Part shown: positions 30,974 through 42,491 of the stretch, piece by piece
Layout: every line of letters begins with the position of its first letter
Numbering within the stretch: the stretch's first letter is position 1
Source of the DNA: Euphorbia lathyris
Lineage: Eukaryota; Streptophyta; Magnoliopsida; Malpighiales; Euphorbiaceae
Assembly (NCBI RefSeq): GCF_963576675.1
Contig: NC_088919.1
Span: 43,174,501 to 43,238,500 of the forward strand
Reading direction: 5' to 3'
DNA length: 64,000 nucleotides
Program-made: the position numbers and the translations under genes
Notes under the pieces: model-generated
What the model saw: the letters and a program-made list of their open reading frames with translations, nothing else
Database searches by the model: none
What the model was told of the DNA's origin: nothing

Positions 30974-32890
30974 TAGTATGTATGCATGATTTTATATGCA
31001 TGATTCATGGTGTGTGCGTTTATTTATTTACGATTATAAGATAAGAAGAACAAACGTTAGTTCTATTTACATGTATCACAACATCTCTCTTTCACCCTTA
31101 TTCCTCCACACACTCGTTGGTCCAGGTCTCTTTCCTAGGATTTTGGTTTGGGGCTCACATTGCGGTCCAAGGGACGCGTGATGCCGTCGATTATTGCGGG
31201 AAAGTAAATCATCCATCAGACAATACAGTTCGTTTTGACGTATCAACGTTTAGTGACTAAGAAATCGACCAAGTGGGATTGTCCTTTCGGAATAACTCGT
31301 CTTTCGTCCTTTCATGAGACGCATTAATTCGGGTTTTGACTCCCTTTGAGCGCATCTCAGTTTTTAGACGTGGTTCGAGTTATTCTTCTAGTCCAATCGT
31401 TCGTTATTGTCAATGACTCGTTCCCTTTTATTCGCGTGGGTTCGTGTCTCGATTTTTGGATTACCACGGGATCTTTTGGATCTATCGAGAGACGTAACCA
31501 CGTGTTTATTTAGTGATGGAATCACTTTTGGATTTTATTTTAGGGAACGGACTCATCGCGTAACGCGTTTGTTCTTAGCGTCGAGGATCCGTTTGCTCAT
31601 TTTGCTACGTGAAAAGACGGCGAGTCTTATTTTGAGCGCACGATAATCTTTCGGCTAATTACAACTCTTTGTTCCTCCCAATCCACGGGATATATCATCT
31701 CAGTGTGGTTATAGAAAATCAACGTTTCGTTGAATCGCATGTTTATTCGAAGCGAGGATATCACCGTTTTCCTTCCTTTAGGCGTGAATTTAAGCAAACA
31801 CGTATATCGGGCCATATTTCTTGCAGTTTTGGTAACGGTCGAAATGATCGAGTCGTTAGTCAAAACCCGCAGTCTCGTCCATATGGCGCAATTATATGGT
31901 TTGGCTTAATTCGGCTTCGAGATTTTAAACGGGGTATACTCTCGTCCGAGGCACGTATTCAACGATATTGGTTTATTTTCTTTAACTACTCGCGGGATTA
32001 ACATATATCGCAGATTCAGAATGATTTTGGTCGATTAGTTCATTTTTCTTTTTATTTTCTTAGTCATCTGTACGGGCACATCCATTTCTCTTAAGAACGA
32101 CACGAGGCATAACGTAAAAGCTCGTCTTTCATTCGGAAGGGATGGGCTACTTGTGCGAAACTTTTCACGTTACGACAGGGTCGTTCGAAACAGAAATGTT
32201 CTTCATTTTTGTTTCGTCATGATCTCGTTTTATCCTAACTTATTTAAAGAATGTGAATAACGGCTACCGTTAATATAGTCTTTTGTATCGAAATGTAACT
32301 ATCCTTAACACCGAACCGATTCATACTAATACGTGCTTACGTCATAACGTATTTCCTGAACACGTGCCTTCGTCGGGACACCGAAAGGGACAAGGCGGGT
32401 CGCACATGTTCATTCATATGAGATGACTAAGTCATCTTTAGTTCAAATCGTTTCGATGTTTTAGGGTAATTAGTACGTCGATTCATGAGTATATATTAAC
32501 GCATCGTCTCATTTTCTTTACATAATTTAGGATTAGACACGTATCATGGCGGTTTGAAAACACGAACTGATTCATTTATCACATCAAAAATAGTAACAGG
32601 TAATCCTATGGAAACTTCTAAGGCTACTATATGCTGACACGGCTGACCGCGGGACCTCACAGGACCGCACAGATTCGCCCCTAACGAATGGATGGGGACC
32701 CTCTGGCGCCTTACTGTAAGGGGGAACTTACGCTAGCCTCTTTCGAGCGACGAATGGACTCTCGCTAGAGGTTTCGCGTAAATTACCCAAAGGGTTTGCA
32801 GTAATGCTCGCGAATGCATATGAAAAGAAGTAAAACGATCCGTCCTCGTTAAGGGCTTAGTGCATGCCTTCCGGAATCAAATTTCTCGCT
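30974..32890 (-). other. Untranslated leader of Tat element
   Basis: This region lies between the primer site and gag. I see no recognisable coding sequence, and short frames on either strand look accidental. Long leaders are usual in large Tat elements. Confidence 0.6.
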
Positions 32891-32908
32891 TCCCCAGTAG
32901 AGTCGCCA
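32891..32908 (-). other. Primer-binding site of Tat element
   Basis: On the minus strand tggcgactctactgggga begins two bases after the 5' LTR. It resembles the tRNA-Arg-type site of Tat/Ogre elements (from memory). Confidence 0.7.
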
Positions 32909-32910
32909 CT

Positions 32911-35879
32911 TGTTAGACGAGGTGCCGTGGCCTAATCTCCCGGGCGGACCGGGGGGTGGACAACCTCATGGCGACGTAAGCGGTGATTGGCGCCGAAAGC
33001 AACCAATCGCGGAATCAAGCTGCTCGGCAGGACCGGAGCTCGGAGATATGGAAGAGTTGCCACCCACGAATGGGAAAATGAACACCGATCCCTTGCGAGA
33101 GACCGGTGTGGGTTCGGGAAACTTAGGTACGAGCCGAGAAGGCTAGCTCCTTTCCGGAGAAAGGCTACTAGGCACCCCGACATCGCCCGGTTATGAACCA
33201 CCGGCCTCCTACTCAGCATGTTAGGCGATAACGGACTAATCGTATACTTCTTTAAGTTTAAAATTCATTTGAAACCCTTTTCTTTCTCTTTTTGGAAACC
33301 GTTTTGAGCATATGATATTGAAAAGCCACATCAGTAAAGAATCACCCATTTATGTTTATACATACACAGAGAGGGGGAAGAAAGAAGTGATTTATTTACA
33401 ACCGTATTTAAATGTTATGTTGTGTGCCTATTCTGCCTTAACTTATTTCCCCAAAACGATGTTTATTACATGGTTCGCGCCTTAATTGCCGTTGGAACGA
33501 TTGAGGTGCGTTTTAAAGCCCCGTTGGATGAAGTTTACCTGAATTGCCGTTGGAACGACTCGAGTATTTGAAGACATTTGAGATAAAAACCTTTTAACGA
33601 GAAAACGTGGTTAAACATACAAGTCAATTTTATTTTGTACAAATTCTTTAAGAAAGTGATTCGAAAATTCTATTATTCACAACGAAAACGATTTTAATTA
33701 CAATAATCCTTTAATCCGCCTTTGGAACGGACTAAGGTTTTAAAACGTGGTGTTTTGAAGACGGTTTGAAATGCTAACAAAAACGACTCTATTTATTCAC
33801 ATTAGGAAACTCCAAAAATTCATTAGTTTAAATAATTCAATTGAAAATTCTCTTTTTTGTGATTTATTTTCCCTACTTATTTAATGAACTCTCTAATTGT
33901 TATACTTACAACAATAAACTTATTTAAACTAATATTCACACTCAAATAAAGCCTTCTTGGAACATAGACCCATGAATGGGCCAAAAGAATAAAGAAAATA
34001 GTTTAGACACATATATATATACATTTTAAAAAAGGAGAAGATAAGAAAATAAGAGTTAATAAAAGGAAACTATATAATACATATATGAAAATGCTAGATA
34101 AAATACATTTATATTTTAAAGATGTGAAAATAGTAAATAAATCTCCTAAATAAGAAAATAACCTTTATCCAAAATAACTTCATGTAATAATCAACAAAAT
34201 AACCCAAATGTTCCTAAAACTATACATATATATACATAATTAATATAGTTTAAATACCAAAAATGACATATACTAATATCCATCCATTGTTTCTCAAAAT
34301 ATCAAATAACTAATATTTAAACATAGCCTAAGTTAATAAAAAGGAAATACTTATATATATATTTATACTTATATTGTAAAATAAAATAAAAATGATATAC
34401 CAATATTCTAAAATAAATATATATACTAAAATTCTTTAATAATTTGAAAAGAATATGTTACGTAATTATATATATATATATACTAAGGATTAAAAGTCTA
34501 AAAGTTAAGAAAAAGGGACTGAAATGATATTTTTTACATTTTGGCAGATTTACCGACGGAAAATCCGTCGGTAAACACCCTTTACTGACAGAATTGGCAA
34601 ATTACAGCAGCACTCCAACATTTTCCAGATTTATTCAAAAGCATTAAATTAAATCTAATTCAATCGTTTTGGACTTCCGAACTACCAAAGATGGATCATA
34701 GTCGAAAACGGAAGTTCCTAAAACGATGTTTTTATTTTAAAACGTTATTTGGAAACTTCTTTTAAATCAAAAACTTATAATTACAACATTTTCGATACCC
34801 GAACTACTTTTTTATCGGATCACGGTTCGTATGGGGATATCCAAAACGAGGTTTTTATTTTAAAACAAAACCGAATTTTATTTAACACGAAACGAAAATT
34901 AAATAAATACGCTAACTAAATAAAACGTGACAAAATAAATAAATGACCAAAAGGAATAAAAACTATAGCATAAAAAAAATAAATAGAAGGAGAGAAATAA
35001 ATTAAATAAAATAAAGAGTCTAGTCCTCGGATAATACCTTTGATTCGGTATCTGACAGTCGAAGCCGATTGATTCCACGAACCGCGAGCTCCCGATTTTA
35101 ATAAAAATTTAGTAAAAATTGAACTTAGGAAATTTGGAATTTTTGAGAAAAAAAGAATATTTTTCTCAAAAAAATCCACACTCTCTCTCTCTAAAAATGT
35201 TTAGAGTGAGAAAGTTTTTCTCCAAAAAAAAAGGCCTCTCTTCACCTTGGGATCCGTGCCCTTATATAGGGAAACGGATCCCGGAACAATGGGCGACGCC
35301 CAAAAAAAATTGGGCGTCGCCCATTGTGGTTGGGCGGCCGCCCAACCTTGCCGCCCAACAATGTTGGGCGGCCGCCCAACAATGTTGGGCGATCGCCCAA
35401 CGACGTTGGGCGTCCGCCCGACGCGTTGGGCGTTCGTCCGACGTGGTTGGGTGCCCGCCCGGCGACCCTCGGGGCGTGCCCCGCACCGTCGGACGCGTGC
35501 ACTCCGTGGCCGCCGAGCACGCGTTCCGCGCAGCCAGACGCTCGCACGTCGCGGCTGCCGAACGCGCGCCTCGCGCTGCCAGGCACGTGTGCTCAACGGC
35601 CCACGAGGGCGCGCACCGCCAGCGGTCCCAGGCATTGCTCGGACGTCGAGAGCGTGCCGCTCGCGGTGCGTCCGACGGACGCCGCGCGCACGTCTCGAGC
35701 CGTCAAGCGGGCGTTCGACCATCGCCGTCCGCGTGCGGGATGCCGTTGCGTGCCCACGCCGTGCCGTTAATTTTCCTCAGCTTATTATTCTTTATATATT
35801 TTTCAAAACTTCCGGAATCAATCGCTTCGACCGTCTTGTTTCAGGTTTTCGTCACAGGTCCTCCGACTCGGTGTCTACA
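32911..35879 (-). repeat. 5' LTR of Tat element (2,969 bp)
   Basis: It pairs with 15119-18161. TATATAA is at 35262-35268 on the minus strand. The palindrome array (35288-35463) has eight or nine units against about twelve in the other LTR. A perfect hairpin taccgacgg/ccgtcggta lies at 34551-34573. Most observed differences from the 3' LTR are C/T or G/A, many at CpG. Confidence 0.93.
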
Positions 35880-35932
35880 CCTGTCAAGCAGAGATTCAAT
35901 GCCTTACCACTTGGACCAACCCTCATTGGCAA
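35880..35932 (-). mobile_element. SINE, 5' part (minus strand)
   Basis: On the minus strand it begins ttgccaatgagggttggtcc directly after the 15-bp target duplication (35933-35947) and carries an A-box-like tggtccaagtggtaagg. It is cut by the Tat element and continues at 15113-14962. Confidence 0.85.
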
Positions 35933-36535
35933 CCTACAAAGATTCTTAATACTCAACCAATCATTCTCAACAAGAATATCATTCACAAAATCCTCCGCAT
36001 ATTTCCTATCAAGATCTTCTAACTTGTCAAATGCCTTTTGATATCCTAATGCAATATCTAACATCAAATATGTGCTATTCCACCTAGTGGGGCTATCATA
36101 GCATAATGCTCTTCTATACTTAATACCCGATGACATACAACAACGTTTAAACATAGCCAATCTTTGTAGGCTGTTTTGGATATATCTAACCACAGCTCTA
36201 ATTCTTTTGATTGAACCATCCACTAGTTTAAGACCATCTTTGACAATTAGATTAAGAATGTGAGAACAACATCTCATATGAAAAGACACTCCATCCAATA
36301 CAAGTGCATTCTTTTTTACTAATCTTTTCTTCAATTGTTCAATAGCAACATCATTTGTTGAAGCATTGTCAACAGTAATGCACATGACCCTAGTCAACCC
36401 CCACTCATCCATGCAAGAACTAATAGAATTAGCAAGATGAACCCCTTTATGACTCTCTACCACACAAAAATTCAGAATTTTCTTTTGTACACACCAATCA
36501 CTATCCACAAAGTGAGCAGTTAAACACATATATGA
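35933..36535 (-). pseudogene. hAT transposase relic, central part
   Basis: The minus strand encodes the catalytic-region half of a RICESLEEPER-like hAT transposase: TAHFVDSDWCVQKKILNFC, WGLTRVMCITVDNASTND, HMRCCSHILNLIVKDGL, DSPTRWNSTYLMLDIAL, KYAEDFVNDILVENDWLSIK. It stops at the SINE, and the next residues (FLKIFYD...) are at 14946 downward. The acceptor of the break is marked by the cctacaaagattctt duplication. Towards 36535 the frame runs into unrelated gag-like and LTR sequence, so the N-terminal BED-finger part is missing. Confidence 0.9.
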
Positions 36536-36586
36536 CAAATTTTGAAGCTTATTGAACACCTTATAGAAGCTTATTGAACACATATA

Positions 36587-38424
36587 TGTTGAAACACCTT
36601 TCCACATGATTTTGATTTGACAAAATTATTTAAGTTAATCCCATGATTAAACAATTAAATTTAAGTGCTTTGATTTAATTGTACTAATGTGTTTGTTCAA
36701 TATTGAGTAAGTTAAGTAATAAGAACAGGAACTAAGAATCTATAAGAGAAAGTCAAGACGAAGTCAGCAGATGCAAGAAGCTGAGTAAAATACAACTCAG
36801 CTTAAGCGAAAGAAATGTCTTCTTCAGAAAAGCTTGAAGGCAAAGCTGCTGAGTCAAGCTGAGTAGTCGTCAGGTCAGCATCAATGATCCGTCAACTTAA
36901 AAGACAAGGTCTGAGCAAAATTCAGAAGACTCAGAACTCTGTCAGAAGGACCTTTTCGAGAAGCATGGACCATTTGATAATTACTAGAAGACAAACCTAG
37001 CGCAAGAAGACAAATCTGGCGTTAGAAGACAAACCTGGCTCCTGACGAAAACAGAAGATAGGATTGGCCTGCAACACTGAGTGCTGACCGAGTGATGACG
37101 AATGAAGACCGTTTCCCCACAAAGGCTATGTCAGAATTCAAATCATTGGCGCCTCAAAGATCACTATAAAAAGGCCAATTCATCACTAGGATCACATACA
37201 AAGAATACAAGACAGAAAAGCAAATCTTTATCAAGTCAATTCACTTGCAAAATCCAAAATAGAAGCTGTCTGAAAAGAAAAAGCAAGATCTTACACCAAC
37301 TCCTATTTTTGTGTAAAAGTCTAGAGTGATTATATTCATCTAAAGTGTTCTTCACTAAGTGAGAACAAATCTTGTATCATCTGTAAAAGGTTAGAGAAGC
37401 TGAGTATTCGGTTATAGTCCGCTTGATCCTCACCTCCTGTATATAAATTGTAACACCCTGGTCCAATACCATGTAGATATTGTCCGCTCTGGCCCAATTC
37501 CAACACATTGGGCCTCACAGCTTTAAAACGCGTCTGCATGTATTGGATTCACATCTTACTAATAAGCCCCAATCACCCCCTCTCTATTTCCGATGTGGGA
37601 TTTAGTTCATTCCTTCCCCCATCGCCATCCCTTAGGGCCACTCCTTGCTCAGGCCTGCTTACCCCGGTGCCACCCACTCCGAACCGGTTCGTTACAGGCC
37701 CACCAGCTTCCGCCTGGTTCGTCCCCGAACCACACATCGTACGTGGAGAGTCGGCTCTGATACCAGTTGTAACACCCTGGTCCAATACCATGTAGATATT
37801 GTCCGCTCTGGCCCAATTCCAACACATTGGGCCTCACGGCTTTAAAACGCGTCTGCATGTATTGGATTCACATCTTACTAATAAGCCCCAATCACCCCCT
37901 CTCCATTTCCGATGTGGGATTCAGTTCATTTCTGCCCCCATCGCCATCCCTTAGGGCCGCTCCTTGCTCAGGCCTTCTTACCTCGGCGCCACCCACTCCG
38001 GACCGGTTCGTTACATTTGTGCTCTACCTTTAAAGAGCTCAGTAGAGGATTGAAAAAGCTCGGAAGGATTCCGGGGACTGGACGTAGGCGGAGAGGCCAA
38101 ACCAGGATAAGTCTGCTGAGTAACTTCTAACCATTTCTCTTAATATATATCTATATGTTTCTTGCTTAACATTACTCACCTTGAAGCTGAGTAATCTGAG
38201 TGCTGAGTTGAAAACTAACTTAAAGTGTTACTTCCCAACTCACGATTGAAACAGCTCTAGTTAGTAAATTGACTAAAGCTGTCTCAAAACATACTCAGCG
38301 GTGCTGACCTAGAGACTGAGTAAAAATATTAAAATTAAAATAAGTCAGTCTCAATTATTAAAATGTTTAATTAGTTCCTAACCCCCCCTTGGAACTAATA
38401 TCATCACGTTACACGGGACCAACA
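36587..38424 (+). mobile_element. Solo LTR of a Sirevirus-like copia element
   Basis: It begins tgttgaaacacctttccac and ends acacgggaccaaca, with an exact 5-bp duplication atata (36582-36586, 38425-38429). It matches, in opposite orientation, the LTR at 60441-61933. There is no internal domain, so it arose by LTR-LTR recombination. A TRIM is inserted at 37449-38015. Confidence 0.9.
37449..38015 (-). mobile_element. TRIM (terminal-repeat retrotransposon in miniature)
   Basis: Two 248-bp direct repeats (37449-37696 and 37768-38015; tgtaacaccctgg...gttcgttaca) flank only 71 bp. On the minus strand, tggtatcagagcc (plus 37753-37765) lies two bases from the right-hand repeat, which is an initiator-Met primer site, so the right copy is the 5' LTR. 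The LTRs carry the cccacatcgg word (minus strand) seen in many plant TRIMs. I counted ten differences (4%). I found no matching target duplication (taaat left, tttgt right). Confidence 0.88.
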
Positions 38425-38439
38425 ATATAAATATACCTT

Positions 38440-39270
38440 TTACTAAAAGGTATGCTTATATGAAGCTTATTGAACACTTTATAGAAATTTTCAAATTCTC
38501 TATCCATATGATGTTGTTTTAGTGTACTCAGATAAGTAATAGCTTGTACTTCCTCACTTGGATTTGGCCCGATACTTCTTGGAAGACTGTCTTCATTATT
38601 TTGACCATTATTTCCAATTTTGACATCTTCTCTTCTCTCGGAGGAACATGTTTGAGTTGAGGAACAAGTTGTTCATGGGCATTTTGTGTTTGTTCTTGCA
38701 AAAAGTTAGGGTAACTTTTCCAACTAGAATTGTGAGTATTGGGAAATGAATTTTCTTGCTGCCCTAGAGAAGTACCCAAAAGGAAACATTATCCTAGGAA
38801 ACAATTGTACATTTTCCTTCATTTGGCACTCAACATCTTTATGATCCCCCCTCAAAATTCACAACATAAAAGTGTGTTTGAACAACTGAGATTTTAGGTT
38901 GTTCCGTTTTCCTTATTTGTTTTGACATTGCTTCAACTTGTTTTGAAAGTTGCAATACAAATCCATATCCATGAAAATCCTCACTCTTTTTTTCATCACT
39001 TATCCTTGGATACCATTTGTAACTAGTACTCATGAATTTCTCAATGAGTATATGAAGTGCTTTGGGATCCAATTCTTCTAGATCACCATTGGCAATATTC
39101 AAGTCGGATTTTGTGCATATTGGTCCACTCATTCTAAAATGTTTGCATTGGCATCCACATATGCATCCCGTGATTTGGCACTCTTCTAAATAGGTTTTTA
39201 AATCTCTCCCAAGCTTACGTAAGATGAACTTTTGGTTTGTCCTCACATCAGAAGCATACACATGTTGTCA
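38440..39270 (-). pseudogene. Athila-like gag relic
   Basis: The minus strand reads, across several frameshifts, as the C-terminal part of an Athila-type Gag: PKALHILIEKFMSTSYKW and FVLQLSKQVEAMSKQIRK (39261-38839), then NTHNSSWKSYPNFLQEQTQN (38779-38528), then MDREFENFYKVFNKLHI near 38470. These match the order of motifs before the zinc region and after it in Athila Gag. A similar FYKVFNKLQ stretch lies left of the solo LTR at about 36540-36570. No pol is present. It is a decayed fragment. Confidence 0.65.
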
Positions 39271-39289
39271 CATCTGTATCCAAAATATC

Positions 39290-40551
39290 TAATGTTTATA
39301 CTTTATTATTAGATTGGGTTATAGTTTTAGATTGGTGAATACTTGGTTGAATAATATAAATATAGTTCAGAGACTTGTTTTATCTTTATGAGAAAATTAA
39401 AAATTTAAAGTAATTTTTAAAAGAATTTATGGATTTTTTTTAATTATTAATATGTATTTATAGTTTGTGGTTGAATTATACTCTTGTTAGGATGTGAAAA
39501 AAAAATAAAGTAAATAAAAATAAAAAGTACAATTATTTGTATATAAAAACTAGTACGAATAGATTCCTGACAGTTTAGTGGGTCTAACAGTGTCATTAGT
39601 TTGAATTAACTATACCGGTTTAAAGTTACACGTTACTATTCTACTGACAAATAAAAAAATAGTCTGATAAGAGTTTTTAGAGTTTGATGAAATTATAAAT
39701 CTATGATTTTTATGGAAAATATATTATTCAATAGTTTTGATTTTAGTTTGTAAAATAATTAATTAAATGATAATTATTTGTGATTGTGGTACTTGAAAAT
39801 TGGGTGGAGGAAATAAATTTCAGAATCTTATGTAAAATGTTTTTTATTGAGAAAATTTGTTTCAGAATTTTACGGTAATGATTTAAAGATCCATTTATTT
39901 GACAATGTTATGGTAGTGATTTTGATATCCATACTAGAGTCATCCGGACGGGTGGTTTCGATATTTGAAGACCATGTTCAGTAAGGAACATGACTACAGT
40001 CTAAAGACCTAGTCGGGCATTGACAGCGAAGTGTGGGGTAAGACCAATACGGGATTAGGCAAGGTTAAAGAGACATCTTAACTATATATGTGGTTTATGG
40101 ATTGGTACGTAAGGGAAGAAACTCTAAGATGAATATAATGTTTTAAGTTTATCTTATTACGAGCTGGTTTGACAAAACATTTGTTTGATTACGAGCTGGT
40201 TTGATAAAACGTTGAAATTTTTAAATTGTATATTTTTGGATTCAAAAAAAGAATATTTGTGTATATATTTTATAAAATATATTTATATTTTAAGAAGGTT
40301 ATTTTATACAAATTATTAAATAAATTCGGGATATTAAACATTGTTTGTGGACGATAACACTATTATGAATAGTATAGTGATAAAATCAAATAGTAATAAT
40401 GTAAAGTAAAGTATACAATTAAATCATCAACGTGTCAATAGGTTAAGAGAAATATACATATACTAACGTAGGTAGAACTACGTGGCTTTGATTCCCGAAA
40501 AATATTAAAAGATGATTCGGGATATATAGGAAACTTGATAGAATTAATGAG
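39290..40551. other. AT-rich non-coding DNA
   Basis: Nothing recognisable. Scattered A/T runs and short direct repeats such as acgagctggtttga (near 40160 and 40190). Confidence 0.4.
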
Positions 40552-40643
40552 TTCAAGCCAAATACAACAACAACAACAACAAAGCCTTAGTCCTGAAATG
40601 ATTCGGGGTCGGCTAACATGAACCATCATATAAAACCGTGAAA

Positions 40644-42491
40644 TCAAGTCGTGTCAGCGACACAAATTCGCTCCCTCCACTCCGTCCTATCCACTACCAT
40701 ATTTTCCTCAATTCCCAGTAAACTCATATCACTCTCGATCACCCTCCTCCAAGTTTGCTTAGGTTTTCCCCTACCCCTCACCACTACATCCCTTTGCCAC
40801 TCTTCGATCCTCCTAACCGACGCATCAAGCGCTCTACGTCTCACAAAGCCAAACCACCTTAGTCGGTTTTCTCTCATTTTATTCTCAATAGATGTAACCC
40901 CTACTTTTGTCCTAATTATTTCATTACTCACCCGATCCTTTCTCGTATGACCACACATCCATCTCAACATACGCATCTCCGCCACCGACATCTTATGGAT
41001 GTGACAGTGTTTCACTGCCGTGCGGTAGAATTTTTCCTTCAATCTATTAGGCATGTCGGGGTCACAAAGGAAACCCGTAGCACTCTTCCACTTCGACCAA
41101 CCAGATTTAATCCTATGAGCAACATCTCCATCTATTTCTCCATCCGTTTGGATAATAGATCCTAAATACCGGAAACAATCCGATGCCTGAACAACTCTCC
41201 CATCTACGGTGATTGTCCCTGCCTCCCTACTCCTATGGCCGTTAAATTTACACTCTAAATATTCTATCTTACTTCGGCTCAACTTAAAGCCTCTAGATTC
41301 TAGAGTTTTTCTCCATAATTCCAACTTCCTCTCCACTCCTTCTTTCGTCTCATCCACTAACACAATATCATCTGCAAACAACATGCACCATGGTATACCA
41401 TCTTGAAGTGAACTTGTTAGTTCATCCATAATGATGGCAAAAAGAAATGGGCTTAGTGCGGAACCTTGATGCACTCCAATCGTAATAGGGAACTCTTCAG
41501 TCTTCCCAACACTAGTACGTACACTCGTGCATGCTCCCTCATACATGTCCTTTATGATGTCAATATATTTCCGTGAAATGACTTTCCTTATCAAGGCCCA
41601 CCAAAGTACTTCCCTTGGTACCTTATCATATGCTTTCTCCAAGTCAATGAAAACCATATGCAAGTCTTTCTTCTTATTTCGATAGTGCTCCATTAATTGT
41701 CTCATTAGATGGATAGCTTTCATAGTTGATCTTCCCGGCATAAAGCCAAACTGGTTTTCCGAGATCTTCACCGTCCTCCTTAGCCTTTGTTCAATCACTC
41801 GCTCCCAAAGTTTCATAGTGTGACTCATTAATTTGATTCCTCGATAGTTGTCACAATCTTGGACATCGCCTTTGTTCTTATACAAAGGGATTAAGATACT
41901 TTTCCTCCATTCTGATGGCATCTTATTTTTTCTCCAAATTTTGTTGAAGAACGTCGTCAACCATTCGATTCCTCTCTCTCCCAAACATCTCCAAATCTCA
42001 ATAAGGATGCCATCAGGTTCTACTGCTTTCTTCAACCTCATCTTACTTAATGCCATTTTAACTTCACCCTTTTGAATTCTCCGTAGGCATTCATGATTTA
42101 TCATATCGCGAGGGATACTTATATCTCCAACATCTTGTCGGCGATCTCCATTAAATAAGTCATCAAAATAGGACCTCCATCGTTCCTTGATATCCTTATC
42201 TCCCGCTAGGACTTTTTGGTCTACATCCTTCACACATTTAGCTTTTCCTAGATCTCGCGTCTTCCTATCTCTCATCCGAGCAATTCTATATATGTCTCTT
42301 TCCCCTTCTTTCGTATCCAATCTTGTGTACAGATCCCGATTCACCTTTGCTCTAGCATCTCGTATGACCTTCTTTACTTCCCTTTTAGCCTCTTTGTATT
42401 TTTCGTAGTTCTCATCAGTCCTACATTTCCCTAATATTTTATAGGATTCTCGCTTACTCTTTACTGCTTGTCGTACTTCTTCTTTACTTCC
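40644..42491 (-). pseudogene. RTE reverse transcriptase
   Basis: RT for target-primed reverse transcription. Visible motifs: [30 protein letters not shown], the catalytic [29 protein letters not shown], and FADDIVL with the two catalytic aspartates. A C-terminal region with [22 protein letters not shown] and NRLRWFGFV follows. Between YRTAVKH and HIHKMS about a dozen residues common in this family seem missing. The frame is open up to about 42489, where it meets the endonuclease in another frame. Confidence 0.92.

Larger units (their letters stand above)
15119..35879 (-). mobile_element. Tat-lineage Ty3/gypsy LTR retrotransposon (20.8 kb)
   Basis: The element lies on the minus strand. The 5' LTR is 32911-35879 and the 3' LTR is 15119-18161. 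An exact target duplication cctgt flanks it. Next to the 5' LTR is a primer site beginning tggcgactctactgggg (tRNA-Arg-like, as I recall for Tat/Ogre elements). The polypurine tract aaaagtaggggcaac abuts the 3' LTR. The coding order is Gag, zinc knuckle, extra Gag-like domains, protease, RT, RNase H, an additional RNase H, integrase. The second RNase H is diagnostic of the Tat lineage. Between integrase and 3' LTR lie an antisense host-like gene and tandem repeats. In the first kilobase the LTRs differ at about eleven sites, so it is young. It is now non-autonomous. Confidence 0.95.

Noticed and set aside
32910..33219. Short GC-rich ORFs at the start of both Tat LTRs (also 15094-15427)
   Set aside because: Identical in both LTRs and open in three frames; LTR sequence, not genes.
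34551..34573. Perfect hairpin taccgacgg/ccgtcggta as a microRNA precursor or terminator
   Set aside because: Only a 9-bp stem with a 5-nt loop; the other LTR has a mismatch. Too short for a microRNA precursor.
35852..36607. A single 251-codon minus-strand ORF
   Set aside because: It is a chimera. The ends come from the Tat LTR and SINE on one side and solo-LTR/gag sequence on the other; only the middle is hAT.
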